Below, piece by piece: positions 36,766-49,660 of a DNA stretch of 64,000 nucleotides. Location: NCBI RefSeq assembly GCF_018687715.1, contig NC_056752.1, positions 41,266,501-41,330,500 on the forward strand, read 5' to 3'. Position numbers and translations under genes: made by a program. Source of the stretch: Carya illinoinensis. Its lineage: Eukaryota > Streptophyta > Magnoliopsida > Fagales > Juglandaceae. A model generated the notes under the pieces. That model made no database searches and was not told the origin of the DNA. It was given only the letters and a program-made list of their open reading frames with translations. How positions within the stretch are numbered: position 1 is the first letter of the stretch; every line of letters starts with the position of its first letter.

Positions 36766-37905
36766 GTTGCTTCAAGCAGCCACCATCCCCCTTACTATGC
36801 AGCTACGAAGACGTGGACGTAGACGCCGCCATTGGCTCAGGTAAAACCCTAGCCTTCGTGGTCCCACTCGTCAAGATCCTCGGCAAAACTAAAACCCATC
36901 CTAAACCCCGCCAGGTTTGTTTCCCTTTATTTCTCATCGTTGTTTTCTCTAAATTAATTTTTTGGTTGCTGAGAATAATCCGGATAATTAAAGAGAATTT
37001 TGGGTCCGACAAATATATGATGTTGCGCAGCCAGCTTTCGTTTCGACACTACCAAACTTTAAGTCTGTGTTACTCGTTGGGGGAGTGGAAGTGAAAGCTG
37101 ACCTGAAGAAAATAGAAGCGGAAGTAGCTAATTTATTGGTCGGCACTCTGGGCAGAATATACGACACCATCAAACGCGTCAACGGCTTGGACTTTAGGAA
37201 CCTCGAGGTATTTGTCCTAGTAAATTCACTGTCCTGATTTTTAGTTATGATTTTGTCGTCTCAATATTTACCTTGGATATTATTACTATGTTATATGCTA
37301 GGATGACAGGATCTGCGTAGTTGAGATTTTAAGAACTATTCCGTGGAAATTAATGGTTCATGAAGGTGTTTTTGTATACGGTGTTGCTTGAGAATGTATG
37401 TACATTTACTGGATGCTCTCCAGGATGGCTTCTTATTCTATATTTTTTACACAATTGGGCAAAAAGAAACTACCCCATCCTTATCAAGTCATGTTACTTG
37501 GAACTTCAATTTAAGTGAAGTTGAAGATAAACTTTAAAAATGGATGATTTGTGGTGCTGTCATGTTCTAAGAACATCTGACACTCATACCAAAAACCATG
37601 TGAATTTTTTACATTGGCTACAGTGTCTCTCCAAGAGTTACACGCTTATCTGTCCTTCATCAATCACTTAGTTTTAAGTTAAGTCTCAACTTTTCTTGCA
37701 GTACATGGAATGTGAAGCAGATAAGAAACCATCCCAGCTTGTTGATCTTCTTATCAAGAACGAGTCAAAAAAAAAATTATAATGTAAGTTATGCTAGCAT
37801 ATTATGGTTTAAATTACCTCATTAAAGTACAATGAGTTAGTTCAGAAAATTAATTTTCTTGCCTTCTGTAGATATTACATTACTTGTGCTTGTGTTGATT
37901 ACTGG
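36766..37905 (+). pseudogene. DEAD-box ATP-dependent RNA helicase 18-like pseudogene fragment
   Basis: Exon-like blocks match a plant RH18/Spb4-type helicase. At 36773-36914 there is QAATIP, then after a one-base frameshift the Walker A region (ATGSGKT family; here [15 protein letters not shown]). At about 37026-37207 are [20 protein letters not shown] and GTLGRIYD...LDFRNLE. At 37702-37780 are YMECEADKKPSQLVDLLIKN and an A-run ending in a stop. At about 37870-37905 a CACVDYW fragment precedes a stop. The exon with motif Ia (PTRELS) is missing, and the DEAD motif and most of the C-terminal helicase domain are absent. Introns are retained, so this is a decayed duplicate and not a processed copy. 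Its 5' end meets the hAT-like element. Confidence 0.75.
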
Positions 37906-39600
37906 TAATCATTCTTCCGCGCCTTTCTGTTTTGAAGGGTCGGTGGTTCAAAGATCAAACGTTTCTTGGATGAGCTGAAACGATTATTTTTAGCACTTTA
38001 TTTTTATAGGCCTCTGTCGTTAGTGTCAATAAAATTTTATTTTACTTATTAAAACATATTGAAGGGTCAGTGTTCATTAATGTAATTGCTGTGGTTGATA
38101 GTTCTGAAAATATTGTTGGGGGTGAAAGATATTTGCAATACATATTGACACAAATGTAAATGGTTGGTCATCTTTGTTTGCTAATATGTTTGGTCAATTT
38201 TGCAAGTTGGGCATTCTTGCGGGTTGTTCTTGCGGGTTGTTCTGTTGGTATGACCCGAATATACCAGCATATGGCGAAAAGAGAATCAACTGATTAAGAA
38301 CTGAACTTCAAAAGATACACGTAGCAATCGCTATCCAAACAGCTTGACATCAATTAGAAATAGAGGCTGAGAGGCAGAAGAGAAAACTTGAGTGTTAGTT
38401 ACTTTATAGTAATTTCATTATCATGGATTCTTTGTTTGGGAATTTATGAGAAAACAATGTGAGTAAGATGTAATTGCATGCTTAATTTTATATGAAGTTG
38501 TTTCATTTTAGTTTAATTTTCAGCTTTTTAATTTTACTCATAACGAGAATGTGACAATATATATCAAACGAGTACCATACCCTTTAGATATCTCTGGTCC
38601 AAATGGACTAATTGTAATCTAGACAAAGTTTACTTGTTTTCATTCTCATGTCACTTGATTGTACATTAGAAATCTTTATTATGCCATTGGCTAACTTAAT
38701 AAATCATGGATGGAGTTAATCCTCCCCTATCGTAGTGTATCAGTTTTGGTTGGGTCGTACTCCTCCTAGCTAACAATTCTTTTGGTTGATTTGGTGTTAG
38801 GTAGAGACAACACATGATTCAAACACTAGAGACTTGCATGAGAACAAAAAACAAGAGGATGCCAAACACGTTGGCTTCAAAATGGGGACAAGATTGATGC
38901 CATACCAAACATGTCTATCTGAAATGGTGCAAAACACGTTGCTTCATTTTGCATCGCCCTATAGGAATTTATCTTATATATGACTGTGTGGTTCATTACC
39001 CAAAAGAAAAAGAAAAAGAGAGAGATGAAACTTGATTAATAAAGCATTGAAATATTCAAGAACAACAAAATCGTACTGAACAACAATGTCTGGAATTTAC
39101 AACAGCATTACATGTTTATGGAGACTATACCCTAAAATAGTCATATCCACCAAAAATTAATCATCTCCACCAAATCTGCATCATTTATAAATAAACTTAC
39201 AGATCATCATTCTGGTCCGAGAGATGCAATCCTCCTCTTTGCACCTAAATGAACAAATAGTAATAAGAAAATTAGAAGCATAATGTTGTCCATATTTCAC
39301 ATCGATGTGCATTGGAGGAGCAGTCGGTCCAATATAAAGAGCCTCCGTAGTGTATACTTGACTAGGTGTGTACTGTGGGGGGCATAAAAAAAAAAAACGT
39401 CATAAAAACCAACGCACTTATCTAGGAAGATTCAACCAGATTCAAATAAAGAAACAAAAAATTATGGGTTTGATATTGCAAAGTCTGGTTTTTGTAGTGT
39501 TATCCTAATGCACATTAGGGGTTGTACTTGATGGTGGAAACCAAAAACCAGACTTTTATTCATTACTTTTATGTTATTCATTACTTTTATGTTTTAGGGT

Positions 39601-39745
39601 GGGTTTGGGTGTTGAGGAGAGTTGTGAATAGTAGTGAAAAGTAATAATAAAGTATTGAATAGTAATAATAAAGTATTGAATAGTAATAACAGTAGATGAA
39701 AAGTAATAATAAAGTAATGAATAGTTGTAAGAAGTGTTAAGATAC
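39601..39745. mobile_element. MITE-like repeat built of GAATAGTAATAA units
   Basis: The block from GGTGGGTTTGGGTGTTGAGG to about 39745 is made of repeated GTATTGAATAGTAATAATAA-type units. It looks like an internally duplicated AT-rich MITE. No target duplication was identified. Confidence 0.4.
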
Positions 39746-40734
39746 TCTTACAAGCAGGTTTTTGCTTTTTCATAAAGACATGATGTATGCCTTAGGAACA
39801 ATCAAGTCTTCATGGCCATTGCTATAGTTTTTAATTTTATTTTTCTTGATCTATAAAAAAATAAAAAAGGATTGTTAGATGAGATGTTAAAGAAACAATT
39901 GCATAGCAGAACAACAAGAGGAACAACATATGCGATAATCATCAAAGATCTAACAAGAGGAACAGCAAAAGAGCACGTAATCGGAGCAAGAACTCAACAA
40001 TCAAATGAATAAGAAAGAACTCAGTAATGCAAATGGTCTGGTCGTAATGAACAAATAATTCCACTAGATAAACTTATCACCATCATAATACATATCTTTT
40101 AAATGCCCCCCCCCACCCCCCCAAAAAAAAAAAAAAAACAAAAAATAATAATAATAATAAAAATAAAATAGATGTTTTAAATCTACAAGGCATGCATTGC
40201 CAACGAAAAAAGAGTAAGTGATGTTTATTTTCAAATATTTATGCATTCCAGACATACCTATTAAACTGAGAACAAGAGTCTAGAGCAATCTGTCATATTT
40301 AAATATTCAAGCTTCTTTGCTCTAATCATGTGATACAATCTGCAACAACCTAAATCAAACACATACTGCATCTCAACTTGGATACAATTTAATTAGGATA
40401 CAAACATGGAGTAGGCATATTAAACCTCAGGCAGCATCAATGAAATAACTTCAAGCCTCCTGAGTTGCAGAACATGTAGGGATACACCATTAAGTGAATG
40501 CATATATCGAGGAACAAGTTATTAAGTTAAAACAATGAGCATATCATCCTAAGTTGTTGGCTTAGGACATATTGCAACAGAGAAACAGACACATAACCTT
40601 CAATATCCTAGCATTTAACGAAACAGATTTGCTACAATTTATTTGTTGGAAATATTAGTCTTCCTGCGTGCAATCAAATAAGTATTTAAAAAATTCTGAT
40701 ATTTTCAAAAGAAGTATAAAGAATGAAGAGACCC

Positions 40735-41130
40735 GATAGATTATCCTGTTTGGTTACACAGTTTAAATAAAATGTGATATTTTGAATAATAGTGAAATTT
40801 TTGAGTTAAGATGTGATGAAATAGTTTGTAAAAGAAATATATGTTTGGATAATTCGATGAGATGAAATAGTTTTTAATTTTTGAAATTTAAAAAATGAGT
40901 GAGTTCCATTGTTTTATAGCGTCAAATTATACAATGTTCATGTCAGTTTTTACTGCTCATGACAGTTTTGTATTGGTTCCTGTTTACTGTTAGTTTTCAC
41001 TATTCATTAGTGTTTATTTAAGTGAATGTTTTTAAAATTTAAAGAGGAAATATATTATATTTAGATATGAAAAACTACTATACCGTACAGATGAGATTCA
41101 TCTCATCTGCATAAACTAACCAAACCTGGC
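40735..41130. mobile_element. AT-rich MITE-like element with GATGAGAT ends
   Basis: The block begins near CTGTTTGGTTACACAG and ends near AACTAACCAAACCTGG, with GATGAGATGAAATAG and GATGAGATTCATCTCATC inside. The opposing TTTGGTTA/TAACCAAA edges suggest inverted termini of an element about 390 bp long. Confidence 0.5.
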
Positions 41131-42686
41131 CTAAGAATTGACATCTAGTTCAGAACTCATGTAATGATCAAGAATCCATGATATGTATGCTGTACAATTT
41201 GGACTCTGAAATTTACCATTAAGAAATTCATGTAGGTTGTACAAGAAAATGGTTTAAGCAAGAAAATCTCGACGAGAAAATAGAACCAAGACATTGTTAG
41301 GAATGTTCTAAAGTAGCAGACTGGACTCAAATAACTAACCAACAACAAAAATAAACCCATAAAGAAACCCAGCACATATAAAAAATACACACCATAACCA
41401 GCGGTAGCTATATTGTTGCCCTTTCTTCAAATTTTTGTTTTTCTTTTAACATTAAATTACGTGGCATGCCATGTCAGTCGAGAGGATTGAACGACTCAGG
41501 CCCTATTATTTTGGTTAGCAAAAATGTTGTAGTTACCGATATAATTTTCAAAGATTTGCTTTTTATTTAATAATTAAGTGATTTTTAATAATTTTATGAT
41601 TCTTATTTTTTTTTTTCAATATTTGAAGAGTGTTAAAAAATGTTTAAAAAAAAGTAAAATAAAAAAGATCCTCGATTTTTTTAATAATTCTTCTTAGTAA
41701 ACATCCTCAGTTTGGACGTCAGTAGCTGTAGCATGTCTCTTTGGTTAAGAGGCTTCTCCTGCTGCCAGAACTTAACTAGGGCAGTCAATGACCGGGTATC
41801 CAAATTCGAACTCGGTTGCCATTAGTTTATCGGCAAACAGATATGGATTTTTCTCAACAATATACAACCATGAATTATGTAATTATCGTATAATTATTTT
41901 ATTTTATTTTTTTTTTTTAAAAAGTTAAGGCCTTTGCAACCCGCCTGCCCTTTTTACCATGGACAATTCTCTTTATCTCCTGTGAAGTGTGAACAAATTA
42001 TCAGAATGGCATTTGCAATGTTCCCAACAGGAAGGGGCAGCACCATCATGAAAGACTCGCCCTTCCAGTGAATGAGTGATTGGTTTTGCACTTTGGTGCT
42101 AAGTAGTATTAGATGAGGCCTCAGGTTGCTGCTCCCAAAGGCAAAGACATGTAGGACCCTGAACTACAAGGTTTTGTCTAACAAATGGAAATATTAAATC
42201 AACTGTTTCACCGCATAATTATTGAATCAAATGCAATATTATTGAAAGAAAAAAGCTACATCCAACGACATGACAAGTTCAAATCTTCTAACAAGATTAT
42301 ACAAGAGATCGAGTAGCATCAAAATTAACCAGTATCCTCTACAATTTGCAGCCGTTGGAATTCAGATTCCATGCATAAATTATGGAATTAGAATATCCTG
42401 AAGGGTCTGCATGCAATCAACGCTGGATATATGTGTCACTCACAGTTTCCGTTTAGTAAATGTTTTAAGACTACAAAGGATCGTAGACATAACCTCCTTG
42501 AATATATGCGAATTTTCCTACCAATTCTTCATATTGTGTGGTTAGCAGGTGAGACTACAACTGGAGGGAGAGAATCTTGTTCTCCTGAGGGATTATCGCT
42601 TGGTTAGAAATGGTTTTATCAGTATTGCAAAGAAGCTGTTGCCTGGAGATTAGTGACCAAGTATATCCTATTATGTGTAGAGCAAA

Positions 42687-45600
42687 TTACTTCTGCTGCC
42701 AGCAGAATGCACAGTAGCCTACATCCTGCAACCAGCCAAAAAGAAAAAGAAAACAGATTTAACAAGTAATTTTAACAAGTAAATTAATGCTTTAACTGAA
42801 TGCAATTCCTTTGAAAATAGATTTTTGGTTTTATTTTTTATAACACGAGTATTCCAGGCAATTTGCTCCGACTAATCACATGGACCCATGCAGTCCCCCC
42901 GTCCCACATGCATCGAGCAATTACCGGACCATGGCAGACTCTGGGTGGCCCCAATTTGAAAATTGATTGATTGTAGCAAATTTGAGACGACAAAGAAATA
43001 ATAGAAATAAAATAAAAATTTATGTCCTTCATTGAGTTTTTCTTTTTAAGTTTCCTTCAGGGACTTATTAATTATAAGTAACTTAAAACCAATAAATAAT
43101 GAGAGAGATTGACACCTCTAAAGCAAAATGACAAGGAGGTGTGAGGCAGCTTCCTGAAGGCCATAGAAGCTAATCACTGCAGTAGAGAGAGAGAGAGAGA
43201 GAATACTCAGGTAATACACACAACTGTATGTATGAATGTGCATGTATATGTATACATGTCATAAAATGATAGAAAACAGGGACTGAAAGACCCACCTGTT
43301 CTGATGGCCTCTCATGTTTTGGAGATGGAACAATGATAGCCGGGCCTCGATTAGTCGAAACCACATGCTGGCAAGGGTGTAGGTCTGAGAAGTCACTTCT
43401 TACTGAATGGTAAAGCTCTGAGCCACTGGCAAAGGATACCTCAGAAGTTCCTCTTCTGAACCTCATTGGCCTAATATTGGTTGCACTGGATCCATCTGTA
43501 GTACCAGCACCTGACTATTGTAATTACATTATAAATTAAGTAAGCAAACCAATCAATGAAATGATCAGCTATTTTTTCCATCATACAAGTGAGCAAAGGA
43601 AAATTGAACAAGAGTATAGAGAGGGTTAGAAAAAACTTATTTCCTTCACATGGGAGTGCGTGTGTGCGTAATGTGTTCCCATTTAATGCATGTAATTTAC
43701 AAATTTTTTCAACCAAGATTTCCTCTCAAACTGCAGCCAAGGGAAAAGCGTGTACACAACCCTTGATCATTCTTACCACCTACTACTATTGCAACAAGAA
43801 GAATTTTATTTTTTCGATAAGCAAGTATACAAATTTAACACAAACTAAAAGCAGGAAATTCAGCCTAGATAGGGTAGCAAAATGTGTAGGTGATAAAGGA
43901 AGATTTAATTAAAACCATACATTAGAAAAACCTTTGATATGAACAATGATAATGGTAATATCATCTGTCCGGTTTTCATGTTCCATCCATTTTTTGTATG
44001 ATTCTCCGGCAATGGCAGCACATGCATCTCGGGGATCTGTATAACCTGCCACCTATATCAAGAAAGACATCAGAAGACTTGTTAAGGGAAAAGATGGTAG
44101 GCCTGAAATTAATGGAAAACCAGAAAAAATAAGATATTTAAGGGAGTATGGCATAACAAAAAAAGACTAACTTCAACCAACCAAAATATATAACATATTT
44201 AATGCTGAGAAGGTGAGAAATGGAAACAAACTTCAATCATGAATTCCTTATAAAATAAAAGAAATAACCAGTATTGACAGGACTACATACAATGATAGCT
44301 TGGCCAGTAATTCCCTTAACTGATTTGAATTTAAGATCCAAAGGTGTTTAGCAATAAGTAGAAAACAGGTATCAATGTATCCCCAATGGCCCTCAGATGT
44401 TCAAAGTTATCAGGTATAACAAATGGGCATAAGTAGGAAACTATTTTTTTCCCTCAAGCACTCTTTGGAGATTGTGCGCAGGTTAGGAGAAAGCCAGTGT
44501 TTAAAGGTAGCAGAGGCAACTGATAAGCAGTAAGGTCCACAAGAAGGTTGAGCCATTTTCCAGTGAAGAATTTGAAACACTACAGAGTTCCCAGTGCTTT
44601 CATTCTCAATAGTATGGAAAGATGATTGACTTTATCTATGAGGTATATAAAAATTGTAAAAAGGGAAGATTTTGGAAATGAAGAGCGGAGATGATATGAA
44701 ACGTCTCAAGTAACATTAACTTGTGATTGGCATAATAACACATGGCACTAGTTAACAAAAGTATTATTTCCAATTGAGCAGCAGACTTTATTCTAGAAGC
44801 TTCCACATAAAACCAATTTAGTCCATTTTTATTTTCAGTCAGAGTAGGGGTAATATTTAAAACAAATGACAATATTTAAATTGATCGAGTCATTGACCCC
44901 AACTAAATGAAAAAAACTCACTTTTCAGTTGTGATGATTCCATTTAGAAGATGGGTGTGATCCCATCCACACAGGCATCCATTGCCCCCAAATGTGCACA
45001 TTCTAACAAACCTTGTACAGGATAAACGATAAAAAGAGACACAGAACACTACTGCTATGCTAGATAGATGTGGTCTAATTCATAAATACTACCAATAATA
45101 ACAAAAAATAGCACCTAAACTAACCATTTTTAAGCTATAGATCATACCGTCAAGAGAATTCATGAACTATCAGTTCAGAGATACTAGCTAGGGCAATCTT
45201 CAAAACAATTTTATTGTTGGTTGCAATTTTGGTTTACTCTTACATCACAAAAGTATAAGTGTTGCATATAGTAATACTGAATGTGCAAGGGTGGGAGCCC
45301 ACAATAAGTAAATTTGGAGAGCAGACTCAAAAACCATGTAGATAGAGCATGTGTGCATTTATAGGCAGAGGTATGGATACTAAGATCTTAATGTATCGTG
45401 TAGCTCAACAAACAGGAATTGACACACCAAACAATATTGTGCAATAAGAGAGTCAAGTTTAATCTCATTGACCAAAAAATAAAATAATAAACACTAAGGC
45501 GGAAAAACATATAAGGGTAATTGTTTAAGCCGTTCTAGAATTTGGTCGTGAGTAATACCATATTAACAACTGCTTGGCTCGAGAGGAACTCAAAAACCCC

Positions 45601-46476
45601 ATCGCTTGCAACAACAAAGAAAAGATGATTGGCTGTAAGCTGAACCGTCAACACTTCAGGAACAGCCACCACACCAATCTTCTCAGCCGTACTATCTCCT
45701 ACGCTCCTTGTAAACGCAGTTCCCGGATACATCCCATTCTGAACCCACAACCTTGGAGGATCGCCACCTTGAGACTCTTCATTGCCCCACGACTGAATAT
45801 TTGGATCCTTAAACCCCTCCACTTGATCGACACTCAAAACCCTGGCCCCGCATTGCTTCACTCTCTCATACTCATCTTTCCTAAATGGCGTCTGATCATT
45901 TGATAGGTCCTCGGCTCTGATTCGATTCCCCTCTTGCACCGCAATCACAGCCCTGGAATCGCCCACATTCGCCACGAAAAGTATATCCCCAACAACAAGC
46001 ACCGTAATCGCGGTTGTACCACTCATTGAATCATCAATGTCGCTATTATGTAACTCATAATTAGTGGTCAGAAATGCAGAGTTAAAAGCTTTAACAGGAT
46101 CATCCGAGAATGAAGGGTCATTAGCCAGTATTTCTACCAACCTATCCTTGACAAAATTCGAACACTGTGCGCCAAATTGACCGTGCCCATCAAATACACC
46201 AAAGAAATGGATATTTGGGTTACCTTGAATCTGTGTCCTAATGCATAAATTGTCCTGGTTTTCTTTATCTGGCGAGTCCGGGTAGTAACCACGCTGCGTG
46301 AGAACCGAGTACTCCAAATGAAAATTGTGGGAAGGAACAGGAATAGATTCCAGGGATCTCTGTGTGAGTCCGTGTATACCTTGCACATTGTACGGACCCG
46401 ATTCGCGGTAGTCTCGCGAATCGCCATCTGATGACTGTGGGTACCGGCCACAGCATTTGCCGTTGACGCAGCCCAT
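42687..46476 (-). CDS. Protein phosphatase 2C, PP2C35/XB15 type
   Basis: Exons 45559-46476, 43932-44052 and 43296-43510 join in frame. A short last exon, 42687-42725, is proposed, giving 1293 nt (430 aa). The start MGCVNGKCC has Gly2 for N-myristoylation and Cys3 for likely palmitoylation, so membrane attachment is expected. The PP2C domain spans about residues 55-345: [10 protein letters not shown] (68-75), metal site VFDGHG (Asp96), [22 protein letters not shown] and ASDGVFEF, then [13 protein letters not shown] in exon 2. It is a Mg/Mn-dependent Ser/Thr phosphatase. Rice PP2C35 (XB15) of this type dampens XA21 receptor-kinase immunity; by analogy a receptor-kinase partner is possible but not shown. 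The Ser-rich C-terminal tail lies outside the domain. The last exon ([12 protein letters not shown], stop) is the weakest part; otherwise the frame stays open a little past 43296. Confidence 0.9.
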
Positions 46477-47330
46477 GGTTTAAGAGGCGATTTTAAAGGA
46501 CCAAAACTAAAAAATTCAAGTGTTCGAGAAAAGTTCTAAAAGAAACGGGGATTGATTCGAACCGAAAGACTGCAGATGCGTACTTCTTGGTCGAAATGGT
46601 ATAATGTGTACCACTGAAATTTGAAACAGTGGGTCTTGATGCAGTAATTTTGGGCAAAACCCATGTTTGATGAAAGGAATTTTCGGAAAAACCTAGTAGC
46701 TAAGCAACTAAAGGAAGATCATTTCTTGGGAAATTTTCTCTTAAGCAAACAACCGCTTAAAGAAGATACAAAGTCCCGAGAACCCAATCTTTGAGAAAGC
46801 GCTACCAAGAAGCAATAAAACTTTGAGACATTTTTGTACTGAAAACACAAGGCCTTTTCACTTGCACAAAGATAACGGGCTATGGTCCCAAAGAAAAACT
46901 ATACCTTTTTTCTTGGGTACAAGATCAGGGCTCAAGACAGAGCATCAAAAGGCGAAGAAGGAAAAAATATAAAATAGAAAAGAACCCTTCTATCAGGAAC
47001 AGTCCAAAATCCCAATATGAAGCCTCTGATGACGAACAAAATGGGGATTCTTTCAAGGAAGTGAAAGAGAAGATAGGTGTGCATGTGTGGGTTTTGTCTG
47101 CAAAAAACCCGTGTTCCAAGAAAACATCGATCCTAACAAAAAGAGCCGTGGTAAGATTTTATAGATAGAAAATCAACAATCTGTGTAAGAATTTTTGAAA
47201 TTTCCAGATGAAATTCGATACTCAGATTCCTTTTAAGGTTACTGTACAGACTACAGGGTACACCGTGGAGAGTGGGGTGGTCTAATTCATTGTGGCTTTT
47301 CAATTTGAATCATTGAAAGCTTTTACAGTT
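46477..47330. other. 5'UTR and promoter side of the PP2C gene
   Basis: The sequence upstream of the ATG at 46476 is moderately GC-rich up to about 47280, then becomes AT-rich. It contains a 64-codon minus frame (46925-47119) that could be an upstream ORF or chance. No TATA box was assigned with confidence. Confidence 0.4.
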
Positions 47331-49027
47331 TAATAGTCAAGCATGGCCACTGGTGGTGACTTACCCAAAAAAGACCACTTAGAGGTCTGGACTGCCGGAC
47401 ATGTCAGTGCTTGAAGAGGTTTTTTTTTTTTTTTTTTAAATAATTATATACATTACATCATTATCTCAATTTCATTCTATATAACAAATTCAATGAAAAT
47501 GAAATAATAATTTGATGTGTAGATTTTTTTTTTTTCCCCCTTTTGTTTGCTTTCTAGATCTTAATAGAACGACAGCTTGTGGGTGGAAAAGAGCTGACAG
47601 CTGAATAATAAAATGCCACTAAGCATGAGTAGGTACTGCTGCAGAAATTTCTTTGACATTGCTTTAGCATGGTGACAGCAGTGTGAATTATATCATTCGA
47701 TATTGAATTCCTTTTTCTTGCTCAATTATCTCGTAATGATTGACAAATTGGCACCCCTCGTAGCAAAGATTAAAACAAAATCAAAGGGAAACAAACACAA
47801 GTGCATGAAAATTGTAGTTAATATATTCTAGCCTTTTTCAGGCATTTCATTTCATAATGTCAAAACTAAAAACTATTCCAAAATCAAGCGGGATGTAAGC
47901 CCTCCTTTTCATTGATGTCATCTCACAATAGATCAGGGTGGTTGCTTGTAGCTTTTAGCTTGTCTTCTGATCTGTTTTGGAAGTTTCTTTCTCATATGAG
48001 CATCATAAAGAGTCGACAGGTTCAGAGTGAGAGTGTAACTCGGTAAAGGATAGTAAAGATGTGTCTCAGAGCACGGAAATGTTGTGGTAAGGCTTTTGAG
48101 TTTTAGATTAGATAAACTAGTATAACAAGCTAGGGATCGTAACTGTGTTTCTCATGCCCCAAGCATTTCTCATCAATATTTTCTCTTTTTTATTTTTTTA
48201 TTTTTTTTTTCTTTTTTGTCTCAACAAAAAGGATTGGAGAGGGCGACTAAACATGACTTTCCTATAGAGACATGACCATAGTAGCACCCTACTCACTAGG
48301 GAGCTAACCATGAAGGGCCTAGATAGCGAGAACTGTAGACACTCCCTACAAATCAGACTTAAGCCATAACTTGATTCAGCTCCACGAAAACATTAATGAT
48401 CTATGAGTCAATAGGTCACCAATAATCTTAAACGTTCCACATTACAGAATTTAATCCTAGGATCTAGTGCCCACTGACAAACTCATGTACCACCGAGTCA
48501 CCACCCTAAATGGTTCTCATTTTCACCTTAATCCCATGTATTGCCTTCCCTCATCTAATTTTGGAATTTAGTAGATTTCAAATTCTGCTATAAAAATAAC
48601 AGTTGCTTAAATGCAAGCTTGGGATTTTATATCTTTGGGATGAAACTAATGAAGGACTATTCAATCTTTTTATTTATAAATAAAGTACTCAAACTTGAAT
48701 TGGTGTATCTTATTACCATACATCAAGCTCAGTTCCTGTCCTTTTCTGACCACTTTTTTTTTTTTTTTAATTCACTGCTGTATTTTTCAAAAAGCTCCCA
48801 TTTTTTTATTTTTTTAATTCCCGTTAGTTGTCACGTACCCTTGAAAAGAGGAAATTAAATGATCCGCACGTGGGGTGCAGGAGCATTGTAAGGGAAAAGT
48901 GGAGAAAATATATCAATGTGTGAATGGACTTGACGTAGTTAATTGTTTTTGTCTCTGATGTAATTTTGGGAACTCGAACCGGCGTCTCATTGCATTTCGC
49001 CGGCAGGCAGGCTATACTCTCTACCCT
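47331..49027. other. Intergenic, possible SINE/LINE remnant at 48170-48520
   Basis: No gene was seen. The block 48170-48520 starts with a T-rich run (48181-48220) and has more balanced composition than its flanks. Its minus strand includes GGTGGTGACTCGGTGGTACA, which is tRNA-like. It may be a SINE or LINE 3' remnant; this is weak. Confidence 0.3.
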
Positions 49028-49660
49028 GTAGGGGTGTACCGTCCGCTGCGATATGATTTTGGACTAAATTTAATAATGAATTAGTATATATCGATTTTTT
49101 ATTTTTTTAAATCGATTATTCTTTTAAGTTGGTATTCTAATTTTATCGATTTTTGATTTAATTCAGTCTAATTTTTTAATTTTAATATATTATATTATAT
49201 AATAATATATTATAATATATTACAATATATACTATAATTATATTATAAACTATAATGATATATTATATTATATTATAATATATAGTAATATAATATTAAT
49301 ATAACTATTAATATGCATTTTATAATATTAGTATAATTATTAATATAATAAATAAAATGATATAAGATTTTAAATTTTAATATTATATTAATTAATAATT
49401 TATCATATAATACAAAATTATTTTATATATAATTATATATTATATATAAAAATTATATACAATAAAAAAATTAAAATATATATAAACTGGTCTGGTCTGA
49501 TTTTAAAAAATAAAAAATTGGAATCGGATTGATTTTGATCAGTTTTAAAAAAAATTAAAACCAGTGTTGGACCGAACCACACTCAAGACCGGACTGTTCC
49601 CATCGATTTCGTCCAATCCGATCTGATTTATTGGTTTATCTATTTTTTTTACACTCCTAC
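49028..49660. mobile_element. hAT-like MITE, about 630 bp
   Basis: The left end GTAGGGGTGTA (49028) matches the inverted right end (ACACTCCTAC, ending at 49660). TAGGGGTGT-type ends are typical of hAT elements. The interior is an AT-rich near-palindrome (49190-49480) flanked by GGACCGAACC/GGTCTGGTCTGAT-type subterminal motifs. Flanking 8-mers do not match, so the copy is old or the ends are shifted. Confidence 0.45.

Larger units (their letters stand above)
37906..42686. other. Intergenic with dispersed repeats
   Basis: No intact gene was found. A possible short terminal exon on the minus strand (about 39188-39247) would end in VQRGGLHLSDQNDDL and a stop after a TTTAG acceptor, but no partner exon was identified. 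Low-complexity C/A sequence lies at 40105-40140. The right end should hold the 3'UTR of the PP2C gene. Confidence 0.4.
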
